DNA of 49,877 bases. Origin: Pseudobdellovibrionaceae bacterium. GTDB lineage: Bacteria > Bdellovibrionota > Bdellovibrionia > Bdellovibrionales > Bdellovibrionaceae. The stretch spans positions 1 to 49,877 of the forward strand of contig JAEUWH010000041.1 of the NCBI GenBank assembly GCA_016785955.1, read 5' to 3'. Positions 1-8,830 of this stretch are shown one piece after another; position 1 is the stretch's first letter, and each line of letters begins with the position of its first letter. Below the pieces are notes generated by a model. That model was not told the origin of the DNA and did not search any database. It saw only the letters and a program-made list of their open reading frames with translations. The translations under genes and the position numbers were made by a program.

Positions 1-842
1 GTGGCTAGATTCGATTTTAGGGTAATATGATGAGCATGTTTAATACTCAAAGGTCGATAGGATCGACGTTTGTTCAGGGCTAAGGAGCCCCCGTGTTCTT
101 TGCTGGGTTTGGGGAGATTAAAAGAGAGTTGTTTCATAGAACAGAGCCATAGAGCAAGACCGGGGCTTAAGCGCGGGGCGGTGCCTTGAGCGGGACACAT
201 CCGGGTGTTGGGCTTAGGGGCGTTTGGGATCCGGGAAGAGTTCTTGGGGGATAGGGAGGGCTAGATCACAGGAGCAAGGCTGTGCCCGGAGTGTAGAAGG
301 ACTGGGGGCGCGAGGGGGAGATGTGAAGGAGATGGAGGGATGATGGGTGAAGGAGATGGATGAGGGGCGGTGCCTTGAGCGGAGATAGTAGGTGGGGCAC
401 TGACACTATGAAGCTGTGATATTGTTCCATGGGTTTCAGCTAAAGCCTTAAGTTAAGTCTGAGTTCAGCTTGATAGCTGAACTATTTCGCAAGCACTTTG
501 CTCTGCTTGATAGATTACAATGTATGCTTTGAATGGTCGTTATATCTGGTGGCTCTTGGATGGCTATTTTTTTTACGTATCTATTTCCTTAAAGTGACGT
601 CAACAACAGTAGGTAATGTTTGAATGTTTTGAGATGTATGAATGAGGGTTGAGTTTTTTTGTCCCGTTTTTTCGTTAGCCTGGCGGGCGGTGCCAGCTTT
701 GTGGTGTTTTTGGGAAACCTAAAACAAAACAAAAATCGCCGCAAATATTTAAATCAGAGAAAGAGAGTCATACAGTGAGTGAGTGGGAGAGAGGGGTTTG
801 GGCTCGATCCTCTGGCATCGAGCTTGGGGTGTGGGTGGATGG
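1..842. other. Gene-poor G-rich stretch downstream of oppC
   Basis: I find no convincing coding frame in this stretch of more than 800 bases. Several blocks between about 170 and 390 are strongly purine- and G-rich on the plus strand. Short direct repeats lie within it (listed separately). The part from about 400 to 780 is more AT-rich. It could hold an untranslated RNA, the decayed end of a gene to the left of the window, or only spacer. No T-tailed hairpin that would end the oppC transcript is obvious. Confidence 0.5.
175..382. repeat. Pair of 19-bp direct repeats and a 14-bp tandem repeat
   Basis: The 19-base word GGGGCGGTGCCTTGAGCGG occurs exactly at 175-193 and 364-382. Between them GTGAAGGAGATGGA occurs at 323-336 and 347-360, a period of 24 bases. 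A shortened form, GGGCGGTGCC, recurs near 685. All are on the plus strand in non-coding sequence. Function is unknown. Confidence 0.7.
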
Positions 843-2105
843 TTATCGTTTGATTGATTTGGGGTCGACGGCGTCTTGGAGGCCGTCGCCGATGAAGTTG
901 AAGCTGACGACGGTGATGAAAATCATGAGGCCTGGCAGAATGGTGAGCCATATGTTTTTATAGATCACCTCTTGAGCGTTGTTCAGCATGTTGCCCCAGC
1001 TGGGTGTGGGAGGCATGATTCCTAGACCTAAGAAGCTCAGTGCAGATTCATAGATAATAGAGGTGCCTATGCCTAAAGTGATGGCCACTAGCATAGGAGC
1101 AATCACGTTCGGGAACATATGACGTACAATAATGGTGCTATCTTTTGCTCCCAGGGTCCGAGCGGCCAGAACAAATTCACGTTCGCGTAGGCTCAAGATG
1201 CTGCCGCGAACCAGACGCGCGACCGTCATCCACGAAAATAAACACATGATCACGAACATCTTGATGATGCTCTCGTAACTGGGATTTAGAAGTTCTTTGA
1301 TCATCGGCAGTTTACTTAAATCAACGGCCGAAAAAACAATAAGTATGGGAATCGTGGGCAACGACAATAAGGCATCCGTGATGCGCATAAGTACCATGTC
1401 GATTTTGCCACCGTAAAATCCCGCAATACCACCGATTAGCAATCCAATCAATGCGCTCGAGATGGCCACCATGATTCCGACACCAATCGAAACGCGCGCC
1501 CCATAGATCAAACGAATAAACACGTCTCGACCGACCTCATCCGTTCCGAACAAGTGAAAGGTGTCGAAAGTTTTTAGTAGCGCCCTGTACTGAGAATACT
1601 CGACACCTTTTAGTTGAGACAACGTGCTTTTGATTTCATCCTGCGGTTTAACCACAAGCTCAAAAAGAGCCTCGTGGTTGTTGTCGCCCGCATCCCCTGG
1701 CGTGTTCGCGGTAAGCACATTTTGAGTTTTAAGCGCCGTCGCCAGTTGGTTGGCTTCGTCCGGAAATTGATTGATGTACACTTCAACGGACGTCTCTTTG
1801 ATGTCGTTGGTTGCCTGCGCGCGTGTTAAGGGCGCCATATAGCGAGCAGCTACGTTCTGCCGATTAGGATCCAAACCGGTCAATTTAGTAATTAAATTCG
1901 CTGACAACGCCGTCACCAGAAAAATCAGAATCACGAACATCGAAAAGAACGCCATTCTATGTTCTTTAAATTGGTAGAACACAATCTTCCACATAGGCAA
2001 CGCTGACTCGAGTGCTTTTCGTTGGGCCTCGCTTAGCGATGAGTGATGCATGGACGATGATGGCGACGGAGATGGTTCAAGCGATGATTGGTTCGGAGTG
2101 GTCAT
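843..2105 (-). CDS. oppC: Oligopeptide ABC transporter permease OppC
   Basis: This is the second inner-membrane permease of a peptide importer, last gene of the oppDFABC operon. One membrane helix lies near residues 48-70, and a binding-protein-dependent permease domain with about five helices fills the C-terminal half, including the ABC-coupling loop around ARTLGAKDSTIIVRHMFPN. I start it at 2105, where a GAGG ribosome site precedes MTTPNQSS; an upstream in-frame ATG at 2153 would overlap oppB. At 420 residues it is clearly longer than typical OppC (about 300), because of a hydrophilic N-terminus and an extra periplasmic stretch of about 90 residues after the first helix. Family assignment is secure; the substrate is inferred. 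Confidence 0.9.
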   Translation of the reverse strand: MTTPNQSSLEPSPSPSSSMHHSSLSEAQRKALESALPMWKIVFYQFKEHRMAFFSMFVILIFLVTALSANLITKLTGLDPNRQNVAARYMAPLTRAQATNDIKETSVEVYINQFPDEANQLATALKTQNVLTANTPGDAGDNNHEALFELVVKPQDEIKSTLSQLKGVEYSQYRALLKTFDTFHLFGTDEVGRDVFIRLIYGARVSIGVGIMVAISSALIGLLIGGIAGFYGGKIDMVLMRITDALLSLPTIPILIVFSAVDLSKLPMIKELLNPSYESIIKMFVIMCLFSWMTVARLVRGSILSLREREFVLAARTLGAKDSTIIVRHMFPNVIAPMLVAITLGIGTSIIYESALSFLGLGIMPPTPSWGNMLNNAQEVIYKNIWLTILPGLMIFITVVSFNFIGDGLQDAVDPKSIKR

Positions 2106-2118
2106 GAGTTCCTCTTGT

Positions 2119-3090
2119 CTAGGTGTAGGAGATTCTGGGATCGGCAAATCCATAAAGTATATCGGCCACGAGGTTCATCATTAAGACCATGCTCACAGAA
2201 ATAATAAACGAGATCATGGCCACGTTATAATCATTCTGCATTATTGAATCGTAAACCAGTTTGCCCACGCCCTGATATGAAAATACGGTTTCGGTCAAAA
2301 TGGCGCCCGAAAACAGTCCCGAAAAGCTTAACGCAAAAATGGTGATCAAGGGAATCAAAGCATTTCGAAAACCATGTTTCCAGATCACCACCGAGCGCGC
2401 TAGGCCCTTGGCCTTGGCGGTGCGAATAAAATCATTTCTCATCGCTTCCATCATGGACGAACGAATATACCGCACGAAAACACCAATTTGTTGAATGCTT
2501 AGAGAGACAATGGGCAAGATTAAATACAAGGCGCGATCTTTCAAAAACGCCCAGGTCGAAACATGATCAACACCAATAGTTTCGGTGCCTCCCGCCGGCA
2601 AAATGGGGAACTGAACCGCGAAAATAATAATCAGCATCAGTCCTAACCAAAACGAGGGAATGGAAATGCCGCCAAACGAAAAAAAATTCACGAAATAATC
2701 AACCCGGCTTCCTGGTTTTAATCCTGAATAAATACCCAGAGGCAAGGCTACAGAAATTGAAAACAACAACGCCAGAAATGATAAAGCGAACGTGTTTTTC
2801 AAACGCGGTCCCATCAGTTCTTCGACCGGGACGCGGTACGTGCGGCTATAGCCTAAGTCTCCGGTCGCGATGGACTTCACCCAATTGAAATAGCGTTGGT
2901 AGGCGGGTTGATCCAATCCGTAAAGTTCACGTAAACGCGTGATGTCCTCCGAGGTGATGCGCGGATTTGATTGAATCATCAGTTCTACAGGATCTCCCGG
3001 CATTAAGGTCATCAAGTAATAACAAACATACGAGACAATCGTGATCACCAAAATGGTTTGGATAAGGCGACGAAGAATGTAGGTCCCCAT
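2119..3090 (-). CDS. oppB: Oligopeptide ABC transporter permease OppB
   Basis: This is the first inner-membrane permease of the peptide importer. It begins MGTYILRRLIQTI, a classic OppB/DppB start, then shows one helix, a periplasmic segment and a permease domain with the coupling motif around RTAKAKGLARSVVIWKHGFRNAL. Length (323 residues) fits the family. I prefer the ATG at 3090, which has a GGAG site and lies 2 bases after the oppA stop, over the in-frame codon at 3108 inside oppA. The oppC start follows 13 bases after its stop, so the two permeases are likely co-translated. Confidence 0.92.
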   Translation of the reverse strand: MGTYILRRLIQTILVITIVSYVCYYLMTLMPGDPVELMIQSNPRITSEDITRLRELYGLDQPAYQRYFNWVKSIATGDLGYSRTYRVPVEELMGPRLKNTFALSFLALLFSISVALPLGIYSGLKPGSRVDYFVNFFSFGGISIPSFWLGLMLIIIFAVQFPILPAGGTETIGVDHVSTWAFLKDRALYLILPIVSLSIQQIGVFVRYIRSSMMEAMRNDFIRTAKAKGLARSVVIWKHGFRNALIPLITIFALSFSGLFSGAILTETVFSYQGVGKLVYDSIMQNDYNVAMISFIISVSMVLMMNLVADILYGFADPRISYT

Positions 3091-3092
3091 TG

Positions 3093-4784
3093 TTACTCCA
3101 GTGTCCAATACTCAACGGCATTTGTTTCGCTGAATTGATGACCTGGAATTTTGAAATTTTTCAAATTATTGGGGATCACAGCGTTGTCGGTGCGATAATA
3201 CAATGGCAACACGGGAAGGTCGGCCGTGTACAATTTCAGCATCTCAGCCGCCAGTTCGCCGCGTTTTTTACTGTTGAATTCCAGATCCATATCTTCGATC
3301 AATTTATCCATGCGAGCGTTGCGCCAGCCGGGCTGATTTTGGCCCGACCAACCGTTCTTTTCGGTCGGAATCATTTCGCTGTGCTGAGTGGATCGAGGAT
3401 TTTTCTCGGTCGTAGATACCCAAGCGTACATCGCCATATCAAATTTACGTTTTTTCGCAGTCTCGCCAAAAAAAATACGACCCGGTTCGTTTTTAATCAC
3501 GACCTCTACGCCCACTTGTTTCCACTGATTTTGTAAATACACTTGGACCGCTTCACGTATTTTATTCCCCGCCGTCGTCATAAAAGTCAGGCTTAATTTC
3601 TTGCCATCTTTCACGCGGTAACCATCCGGTCCGGCTTTCCAGCCGGCCTCTTCTAACATTTTAATGGCCTGGCGTTTAGAATAACGGTAGGTCGTTATGG
3701 ATTTAGGATCATCCGTATACCAAGGATCATTTTTAGTCATAAAGTGAATCGCCGACGGTTGTTTTCCTTCGAACAAAGATTTTACTAATTGATCTTTGTC
3801 AATAGCCGTTGCCAAGGCTTTGCGGACAGCAATGTCTTTTAAAATAGGATTGTCCAAGTTCAAATCAATATGTTCGTAAACCGCGCTGGGTTCGAACTCG
3901 ACTTTGAAATCTGCTTTTTCTGTTTTTAGTTTTTTCTCTAAGGCAATGGCTTGATCAAAGGTCAAACCCAAAACCGAAATTTTATCGACCGTACCCGACC
4001 GCAGATTGGCTTCCAATGTTCCCGTGTTCGCAATTAACTTGACGATAATTTTTTGGATTTTGGGAGCGTCTCCATAAAAATGCTTATTAGGCACCATGGT
4101 GATGTGATCGCCTAATTTCAATTCCGAGACCACATAAGGACCGTTGTATAAACCCGGCATGGTGGGCTTTTTGCTGTAGTTCGAGTTTTTCTCGTAACCT
4201 TCTTTTTGGTCTTTATATTTTTCAAAAACGGCTTCTTCGATGTGCTTAGGCAGTATGTAAAAGGTGCCTAACTGGTGCGCGTAATTCCAAATGGCTTTAT
4301 TGTATGTCAGCGTGCATCTTTTAGGATTTTTTGGGTCCACATCGATTTTTTCTATTTGTTCATAGGTTTCTCGTTCTCCCACGCTGGTGTTGTTGGACAT
4401 GGCGACCTTGCGCGTGAAAATGATGTCGGCGCAGGTGACCGGCGTGCCGTCGCCCCACTTTACATTTTCGCGAATTTCCCAATTCGTCACGATTTTCTTT
4501 TTGCCATTTTCGGTCATAATTTTCGCTTGGCCGTTTTCGAGAGTGGGAATTTCTTTGGCAATTTGAGCCACCCATTGATTCTTATCATTAAGATTCGTTA
4601 AACGGCGATTCACCATATAGCGCAGATATGTGGACGCCACCATGGTTGAAATCAGCGGATTCATCGTCTCGAATTCTTGAGAAATCCCGATTTTTAATTC
4701 CGCATTGGTCACTTTCGCTTGGGCCGGCGCCATTAACATCAGGGAAATGGAAACAGGCAAAAGAGTTTTTAAAGCGATCGACAT
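3093..4784 (-). CDS. oppA: Periplasmic peptide-binding protein OppA-like
   Basis: This is a family 5 extracellular solute-binding protein (563 residues) that would capture peptides in the periplasm and deliver them to OppBC. The N-terminal signal peptide ends in APAQA near residue 23; there is no lipobox cysteine, so it should be soluble rather than a lipoprotein. The SBP_bac_5 core is visible from KIGISQEFETMNPL onward, with the ..WGDGTPVTCADI.. region typical of the family. An AGGAG site lies just before ATG 4784. It sits inside the operon between oppF and oppB, unlike the common oppA-first order. Peptide length preference cannot be read from sequence. Confidence 0.9.
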   Translation of the reverse strand: MSIALKTLLPVSISLMLMAPAQAKVTNAELKIGISQEFETMNPLISTMVASTYLRYMVNRRLTNLNDKNQWVAQIAKEIPTLENGQAKIMTENGKKKIVTNWEIRENVKWGDGTPVTCADIIFTRKVAMSNNTSVGERETYEQIEKIDVDPKNPKRCTLTYNKAIWNYAHQLGTFYILPKHIEEAVFEKYKDQKEGYEKNSNYSKKPTMPGLYNGPYVVSELKLGDHITMVPNKHFYGDAPKIQKIIVKLIANTGTLEANLRSGTVDKISVLGLTFDQAIALEKKLKTEKADFKVEFEPSAVYEHIDLNLDNPILKDIAVRKALATAIDKDQLVKSLFEGKQPSAIHFMTKNDPWYTDDPKSITTYRYSKRQAIKMLEEAGWKAGPDGYRVKDGKKLSLTFMTTAGNKIREAVQVYLQNQWKQVGVEVVIKNEPGRIFFGETAKKRKFDMAMYAWVSTTEKNPRSTQHSEMIPTEKNGWSGQNQPGWRNARMDKLIEDMDLEFNSKKRGELAAEMLKLYTADLPVLPLYYRTDNAVIPNNLKNFKIPGHQFSETNAVEYWTLE

Positions 4785-4794
4785 TATAGGCTCC

Positions 4795-5796
4795 TTATTT
4801 CTTGATTAACTTCAGATTAGAATCGTAAAGAAAGCACGCCACCTGCTGACTGCCGGCGCCCTGTAAAGCCGGCAAAGTTTGCGAGCAAACATCCATAGCG
4901 TGAGGGCAGCGAGGGTGAAATGAACAACCCGAGGGTGGGTTAATAGGACTCGGAACCTCCCCAGAAAGGGATTTTTTCATCTCTTTTTTGCCTTCGCCAA
5001 CTCGTGGAATAGCCGACAGCAAAGCTTGCGTGTAGGGATGTTTAGGCTGGTTAAACATTTCATCTCGAGTGCCGATCTCTACGATTTTACCTAGATACAT
5101 CACGGCCACGCGATCACAGAAATATTCAATGACAGATAAATCATGAGAGATGAAAAGGTATGTCAGTCCTAACTTTTCCTGCAAGTCTTTAAGTAGGTTT
5201 AAAATTTGCGCCTGAATCGATACGTCCAAAGCGGATACGGGCTCGTCACAAATAATCAATTTTGGATTCAGTGCGATCGCCCGTGCGATGCAGATCCGCT
5301 GTCGTTGACCACCGCTGAATTCATGCGGGTAACGATTGACATGTGCCGCTTTTAAGCCGACAAGTTCAAGCAATTCTTTAACACGTGTTGTGCGTTCTTG
5401 AGATGTTCCGACGTTATGGATATCAAACGGCTGTCTTAAGATTTGCCCAATGGTCATCCGAGGATCCAGCGAAGCATAGGGATCTTGAAAGATCATCTGA
5501 ATATCTTTACGCAATAAACGCAAACCACGGCCGTCGACATGTAAAAAATCTTGGCCTTCAAATTGGATTTCTCCCGCCGTCGGTTCATAAAGACGAATCA
5601 AGGTGCGACCAAGCGTTGATTTGCCGCAACCACTTTCGCCGACCAGTCCCAGAGTCTCGCCTTTGCGAATTTCCAGCGTTACGTCATCCACCGCTTTCAC
5701 GTGCCCCACCGTTTTCAGCAAAAGACCACGTTTGATGGGAAAGTATTTCTTAATCTGTGTGGCCTTTAGGATGATTTCGTTTGTCACTTCTTTCAC
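4795..5796 (-). CDS. oppF: Oligopeptide ABC transporter ATPase OppF
   Basis: This is one of the two cytoplasmic ATPases that power peptide uptake. It carries Walker [10 protein letters not shown], the ABC signature SGGQRQR, and Walker [13 protein letters not shown], followed by the oligopeptide/dipeptide C-terminal domain with the cysteine-containing [12 protein letters not shown] segment that in relatives is linked to an iron-sulfur site. Length is 333 residues. The start is GTG at 5796, with a GAGGT-like site upstream. It lies 8 bases after oppD and 10 before oppA, so it is clearly co-transcribed. Confidence 0.92.
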   Translation of the reverse strand: MKEVTNEIILKATQIKKYFPIKRGLLLKTVGHVKAVDDVTLEIRKGETLGLVGESGCGKSTLGRTLIRLYEPTAGEIQFEGQDFLHVDGRGLRLLRKDIQMIFQDPYASLDPRMTIGQILRQPFDIHNVGTSQERTTRVKELLELVGLKAAHVNRYPHEFSGGQRQRICIARAIALNPKLIICDEPVSALDVSIQAQILNLLKDLQEKLGLTYLFISHDLSVIEYFCDRVAVMYLGKIVEIGTRDEMFNQPKHPYTQALLSAIPRVGEGKKEMKKSLSGEVPSPINPPSGCSFHPRCPHAMDVCSQTLPALQGAGSQQVACFLYDSNLKLIKK

Positions 5797-5804
5797 AGCC
5801 TACC

Positions 5805-6836
5805 TCACAACGGATTGAAACACGCTACGCTGTGGTCTGGTCCCACCACAACGGGCATCGGTTTTTGATGAGCACATTCGGTTTTAACCCGCGAGCAACG
5901 GTTCACAAAAGGGCAGCCCGCCGGCAGTTCATGCGGAGCCGGCACCGAGCCTTCGATGGTTTTTAATCGAGACGCTCGGTGGCCCAGTTTTGGACGGGAC
6001 TCGATCAGGGCCGCTGTGTACGGATGCTTTGGTTGACTAAACAAGATGTGTGTCGGCGCTTTTTCGCACATTTGTCCGCCGTACATCACAAGGACCTTGT
6101 CTGAAACTTCAGAGATCACACCCAAGTCGTGTGTGATAAATTGGACGCTCATGTGGAATTGTGATTGTATTTTTTGAATCAACTCCAAGATCTGCGCCTG
6201 GATAGTAACGTCCAGCGCGGTCGTGGGCTCATCGGCAATCAAAAATGAAGGATCACAGGAAAGAGCCATTGCAATCATGGCTCGCTGGCGCATCCCTCCG
6301 GACAGTTGATGAGGATAGTTTTCATAACGTGATTCAGGCGATGGAATCCCGACCAACTTTAGCATTTCAATGCTGCGTTCGCGCGCTTCTTTCGTCGAGC
6401 ACTTTTTGTGTTTGATAATCTGCTCGTCGATTTGAAAGCCGATCGTGAGTACGGGGTTTAATGCCGTCATGGGCTCTTGAAAAATCATGGCCATGGAAGA
6501 TCCGCGGATTTCTTCCATTTCTTTTTCCGAAACGGCAAAAACATCGGTGCCGGCTAAATTAAATTTTCCGCGCGTGATTTTACCGGGGCGCTCGATGAGT
6601 CTCATGAGTGAAAATGAGGTCACAGATTTTCCGCAACCGCTTTCTCCCACGATGCCCAAGGTTTCGCCTTTGTGAATTTGGTAAGATATATTATTGACCG
6701 CGCGAAACGGACCAGATTTTAAATAAAAAGTGGTTTCTAAATTTTCTACAGAAACAAGCGGGGAGCCAATCGGAGCATCGGTTTTGCCCGATATGGTATT
6801 TTGTTTTGAATTGTGTGGTACATGTGTTGTCGACAA
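5805..6836 (-). CDS. oppD: Oligopeptide ABC transporter ATPase OppD
   Basis: This is the partner ATPase of OppF and the first gene of the importer operon. It has Walker A GESGCGKS, signature LSGGMRQR, Walker [13 protein letters not shown] and the C-terminal oligopeptide-transporter domain with GCPFVNRC. No ATG fits the start. Two TTG codons are in frame at 6842 and 6836; the second is placed 7 bases after a strong GAGGGGG site, so I choose 6836 (about 343 residues). A TTG start may lower expression of the first operon gene. Confidence 0.9.
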   Translation of the reverse strand: MSTTHVPHNSKQNTISGKTDAPIGSPLVSVENLETTFYLKSGPFRAVNNISYQIHKGETLGIVGESGCGKSVTSFSLMRLIERPGKITRGKFNLAGTDVFAVSEKEMEEIRGSSMAMIFQEPMTALNPVLTIGFQIDEQIIKHKKCSTKEARERSIEMLKLVGIPSPESRYENYPHQLSGGMRQRAMIAMALSCDPSFLIADEPTTALDVTIQAQILELIQKIQSQFHMSVQFITHDLGVISEVSDKVLVMYGGQMCEKAPTHILFSQPKHPYTAALIESRPKLGHRASRLKTIEGSVPAPHELPAGCPFVNRCSRVKTECAHQKPMPVVVGPDHSVACFNPL

Positions 6837-6884
6837 ATTCAATCCCCCTCAGACAACAAGATCCATCTCGTCGCTATTTTATGA

Positions 6885-6911
6885 AGTATAACAAAGGCCA
6901 AACTCAATCAA
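6885..6911 (-). promoter_or_regulatory. Candidate sigma70-type promoter of the opp operon
   Basis: In the 85-base gap between sohB and oppD, the minus strand reads TATACT (6890-6885) as a possible -10. A TTGATT (6911-6906) lies 15 bases upstream as a possible -35. The spacing is short, and an overlapping TGATTG gives about 18. This would let opp be transcribed separately from sohB. Confidence 0.35.
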
Positions 6912-6921
6912 TCACAAAGTT

Positions 6922-7941
6922 TTATTTAAAGAAAGGAAGTGGTTCCATTTTGGCAATTATTTTTTCAAATGCGACTTCTATCGAACGTCCTAAAACATTC
7001 GAAAGTTTTTCCGAGATGGGTTGTTTTTTTTCAAACTTAACTTTCAGAACCGTGTACGCTTTTGCCGCTTCTAAGATGTAGTCATCGCTTGTTTTTATTT
7101 GATCTATCAGTTTTAGATCTAAGCACTGTTCGCCAAACCAATATTCACCCGTGCCGACCTTCTCCATATCGATTTGGGGGCGATATTTTGTCACGAAAGA
7201 TTTAAACAATTGATGAGTCTGTTCGAGTTGTTGAAGAAATTTTTCTTCGCCTTTAGGTGTAATTTCTCCAAAAAGAGAAACTGTGCGCTTGTAGTCGCCG
7301 GCTGTATATTCTTTGTAATCCACATCATGTTTTTTTAACAAGCGGCTGAAATTAGGGACTTGCGCGACCACGCCAATTGAACCCACGATGCCAAACGGAG
7401 CACATAAAATTTTATGGGCCGTGCAGGCCATCAAATAGCCGCCACTGGCTGCCACTTTGTCGACACAAACAGTGAGTGGAATTTGATGTTCACGCACGCG
7501 GGCCAGTTCGCTGGCGGCTAGGCCATAGTTATTGACCACGCCCCCGGGAGACTCTACGCAGACTAAAACTTCATCTTTGCTTGATGCGGTTGTTAAAATG
7601 GCCGTGATTTCTTCCCGCAAGTTTTCAACTTGAGAAGCCTTGATGTCGCCCTTAAAATCAATAACGAATAAACGGGGTTTGTCCATGGGTGAATCTTTTT
7701 TGTCTTTCTTTGCTTTCTTATCCTTTTTTCGCTCGTCTTTGAGTTGGCTTTTTTCCATCAGGACAGACTTGAAGGAATTTTTATAACTATCCATTTTTTC
7801 ATTTAATTTCTCGATTTCTAATGATGACTTCATTTGCGCCTTCAATGCTAAAACACTGATGATCAAAATAATGCCAGCAAAAAACAAGAATAGGACTATT
7901 GTTTTAATGGTAAAAACGCCAATTTCAGACCAAAATTCCAT
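6922..7941 (-). CDS. sohB: SohB-type inner-membrane signal peptide peptidase (S49)
   Basis: This is a serine-lysine protease of family S49, anchored in the inner membrane and expected to degrade signal peptides or damaged proteins in the periplasm. A membrane helix lies at about residues 10-33, then a highly charged lysine-rich linker (about 65-90), then the protease domain. The likely nucleophile is Ser166 in KVAASGGY and the general base Lys218 in YTAGDYKRT. Length, 339 residues, matches SohB. A GAGG site precedes ATG 7941. It is upstream of and co-oriented with opp, which suggests, but does not prove, a joint role in peptide turnover. Confidence 0.88.
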   Translation of the reverse strand: MEFWSEIGVFTIKTIVLFLFFAGIILIISVLALKAQMKSSLEIEKLNEKMDSYKNSFKSVLMEKSQLKDERKKDKKAKKDKKDSPMDKPRLFVIDFKGDIKASQVENLREEITAILTTASSKDEVLVCVESPGGVVNNYGLAASELARVREHQIPLTVCVDKVAASGGYLMACTAHKILCAPFGIVGSIGVVAQVPNFSRLLKKHDVDYKEYTAGDYKRTVSLFGEITPKGEEKFLQQLEQTHQLFKSFVTKYRPQIDMEKVGTGEYWFGEQCLDLKLIDQIKTSDDYILEAAKAYTVLKVKFEKKQPISEKLSNVLGRSIEVAFEKIIAKMEPLPFFK

Positions 7942-8046
7942 GGGGACCTCATTTCAGATGGATTTCATGATTCCTAAAATCGTTTAAAAAGTCGAGCGGA
8001 AAATAAAATAGATTCGAAAATTTAAAAAGGTGCTATAATAAAGGGT

Positions 8047-8826
8047 GTGTATACCCGTAAAATTTTCGAGTCTGACTCGATCGTTTTTTCAATCGTTTTT
8101 AGCATCCGTTGGGGTGTTGTGGTCTGTTTGTTTTCACAAGTCGTGCAAGCGAAAATTCAAGAGCATGAACTGGAGCAAGAGCGCCTGTCCGGCTATAAGG
8201 ACCATGTCGTGGAAAGTCAAATTTATGATCGCGAACGAATGCGCAGTTACCGTGCTTACCTGGAGAGTGTTGAAAAGGATTTATTCGAAAAAAAGCACGC
8301 ATTGAAAGATTTTAAAAAATCACAGAATAAAGTGCGTGACGATAAAGACGAGCAGGCGGCATTTGCTGAATTCATGAAAGCAAAAAAACAAGGTGAAAAA
8401 GAGATGGATAGGGCTGCGGCGGGGTATCGTAAGAATCAGCAGCGAAGTAAAAACGTTGCTTCTCGGCGTGATTTCACTGAAGAGGAAGAGCTTGATGTTC
8501 TTGTCGAACGTCCTCGATATGACTACCGAAAACGCGCGGCTTATGGTGCGAAACCGAAATACAAAGTTGCGATTAAATCAGGGCCATCGGGAGCCGGTGG
8601 ATCCGGAACGTACACGCCACCACCGCCGCCAGATTTTGGATCTGATTCAGGCTATATTCCACCGCCTCCACCGCCGATGCCAGAAATGCCGGCCGAACCA
8701 TTTTTTGATGAAATTCCACCACCACCGCCACCACCAATGCCTGGCGCCGAGTTTGGCGGAGAAATGGGGGATAATTATATTCCGCCACCACCACCACCGC
8801 CGCCTATGTTTGACGGAGAGTTTTGA
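8047..8826 (+). CDS. Secreted polyproline-rich protein of unknown function
   Basis: I do not recognise the family. The protein (259 residues) starts with GTG, an AAGG lying close upstream. It has a hydrophobic N-terminal export signal (to about residue 36), a long charged, probably helical region (about 37-145), a basic stretch, and a C-terminal tail with four blocks of 5-8 consecutive prolines separated by acidic/glycine spacers such as DFGSDSGYI and MFDGEF. Such runs usually need elongation factor P for translation and can form stiff polyproline II rods. It is divergent from sohB and convergent with the next gene, whose stop is 4 bases away. Confidence 0.7.
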   Translation: MYTRKIFESDSIVFSIVFSIRWGVVVCLFSQVVQAKIQEHELEQERLSGYKDHVVESQIYDRERMRSYRAYLESVEKDLFEKKHALKDFKKSQNKVRDDKDEQAAFAEFMKAKKQGEKEMDRAAAGYRKNQQRSKNVASRRDFTEEEELDVLVERPRYDYRKRAAYGAKPKYKVAIKSGPSGAGGSGTYTPPPPPDFGSDSGYIPPPPPPMPEMPAEPFFDEIPPPPPPPMPGAEFGGEMGDNYIPPPPPPPPMFDGEF

Positions 8827-8830
8827 AAAA

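Noticed and set aside
802-823. Hairpin GCTCGAT/ATCGAGC as oppC terminator
   Set aside because: The 7-bp stem is not followed by a T run on the minus strand, so I do not call it a terminator.
3090-3536. 148-codon plus-strand frame inside oppA
   Set aside because: It is antisense to a well-supported binding-protein gene, and its composition shows no family features.
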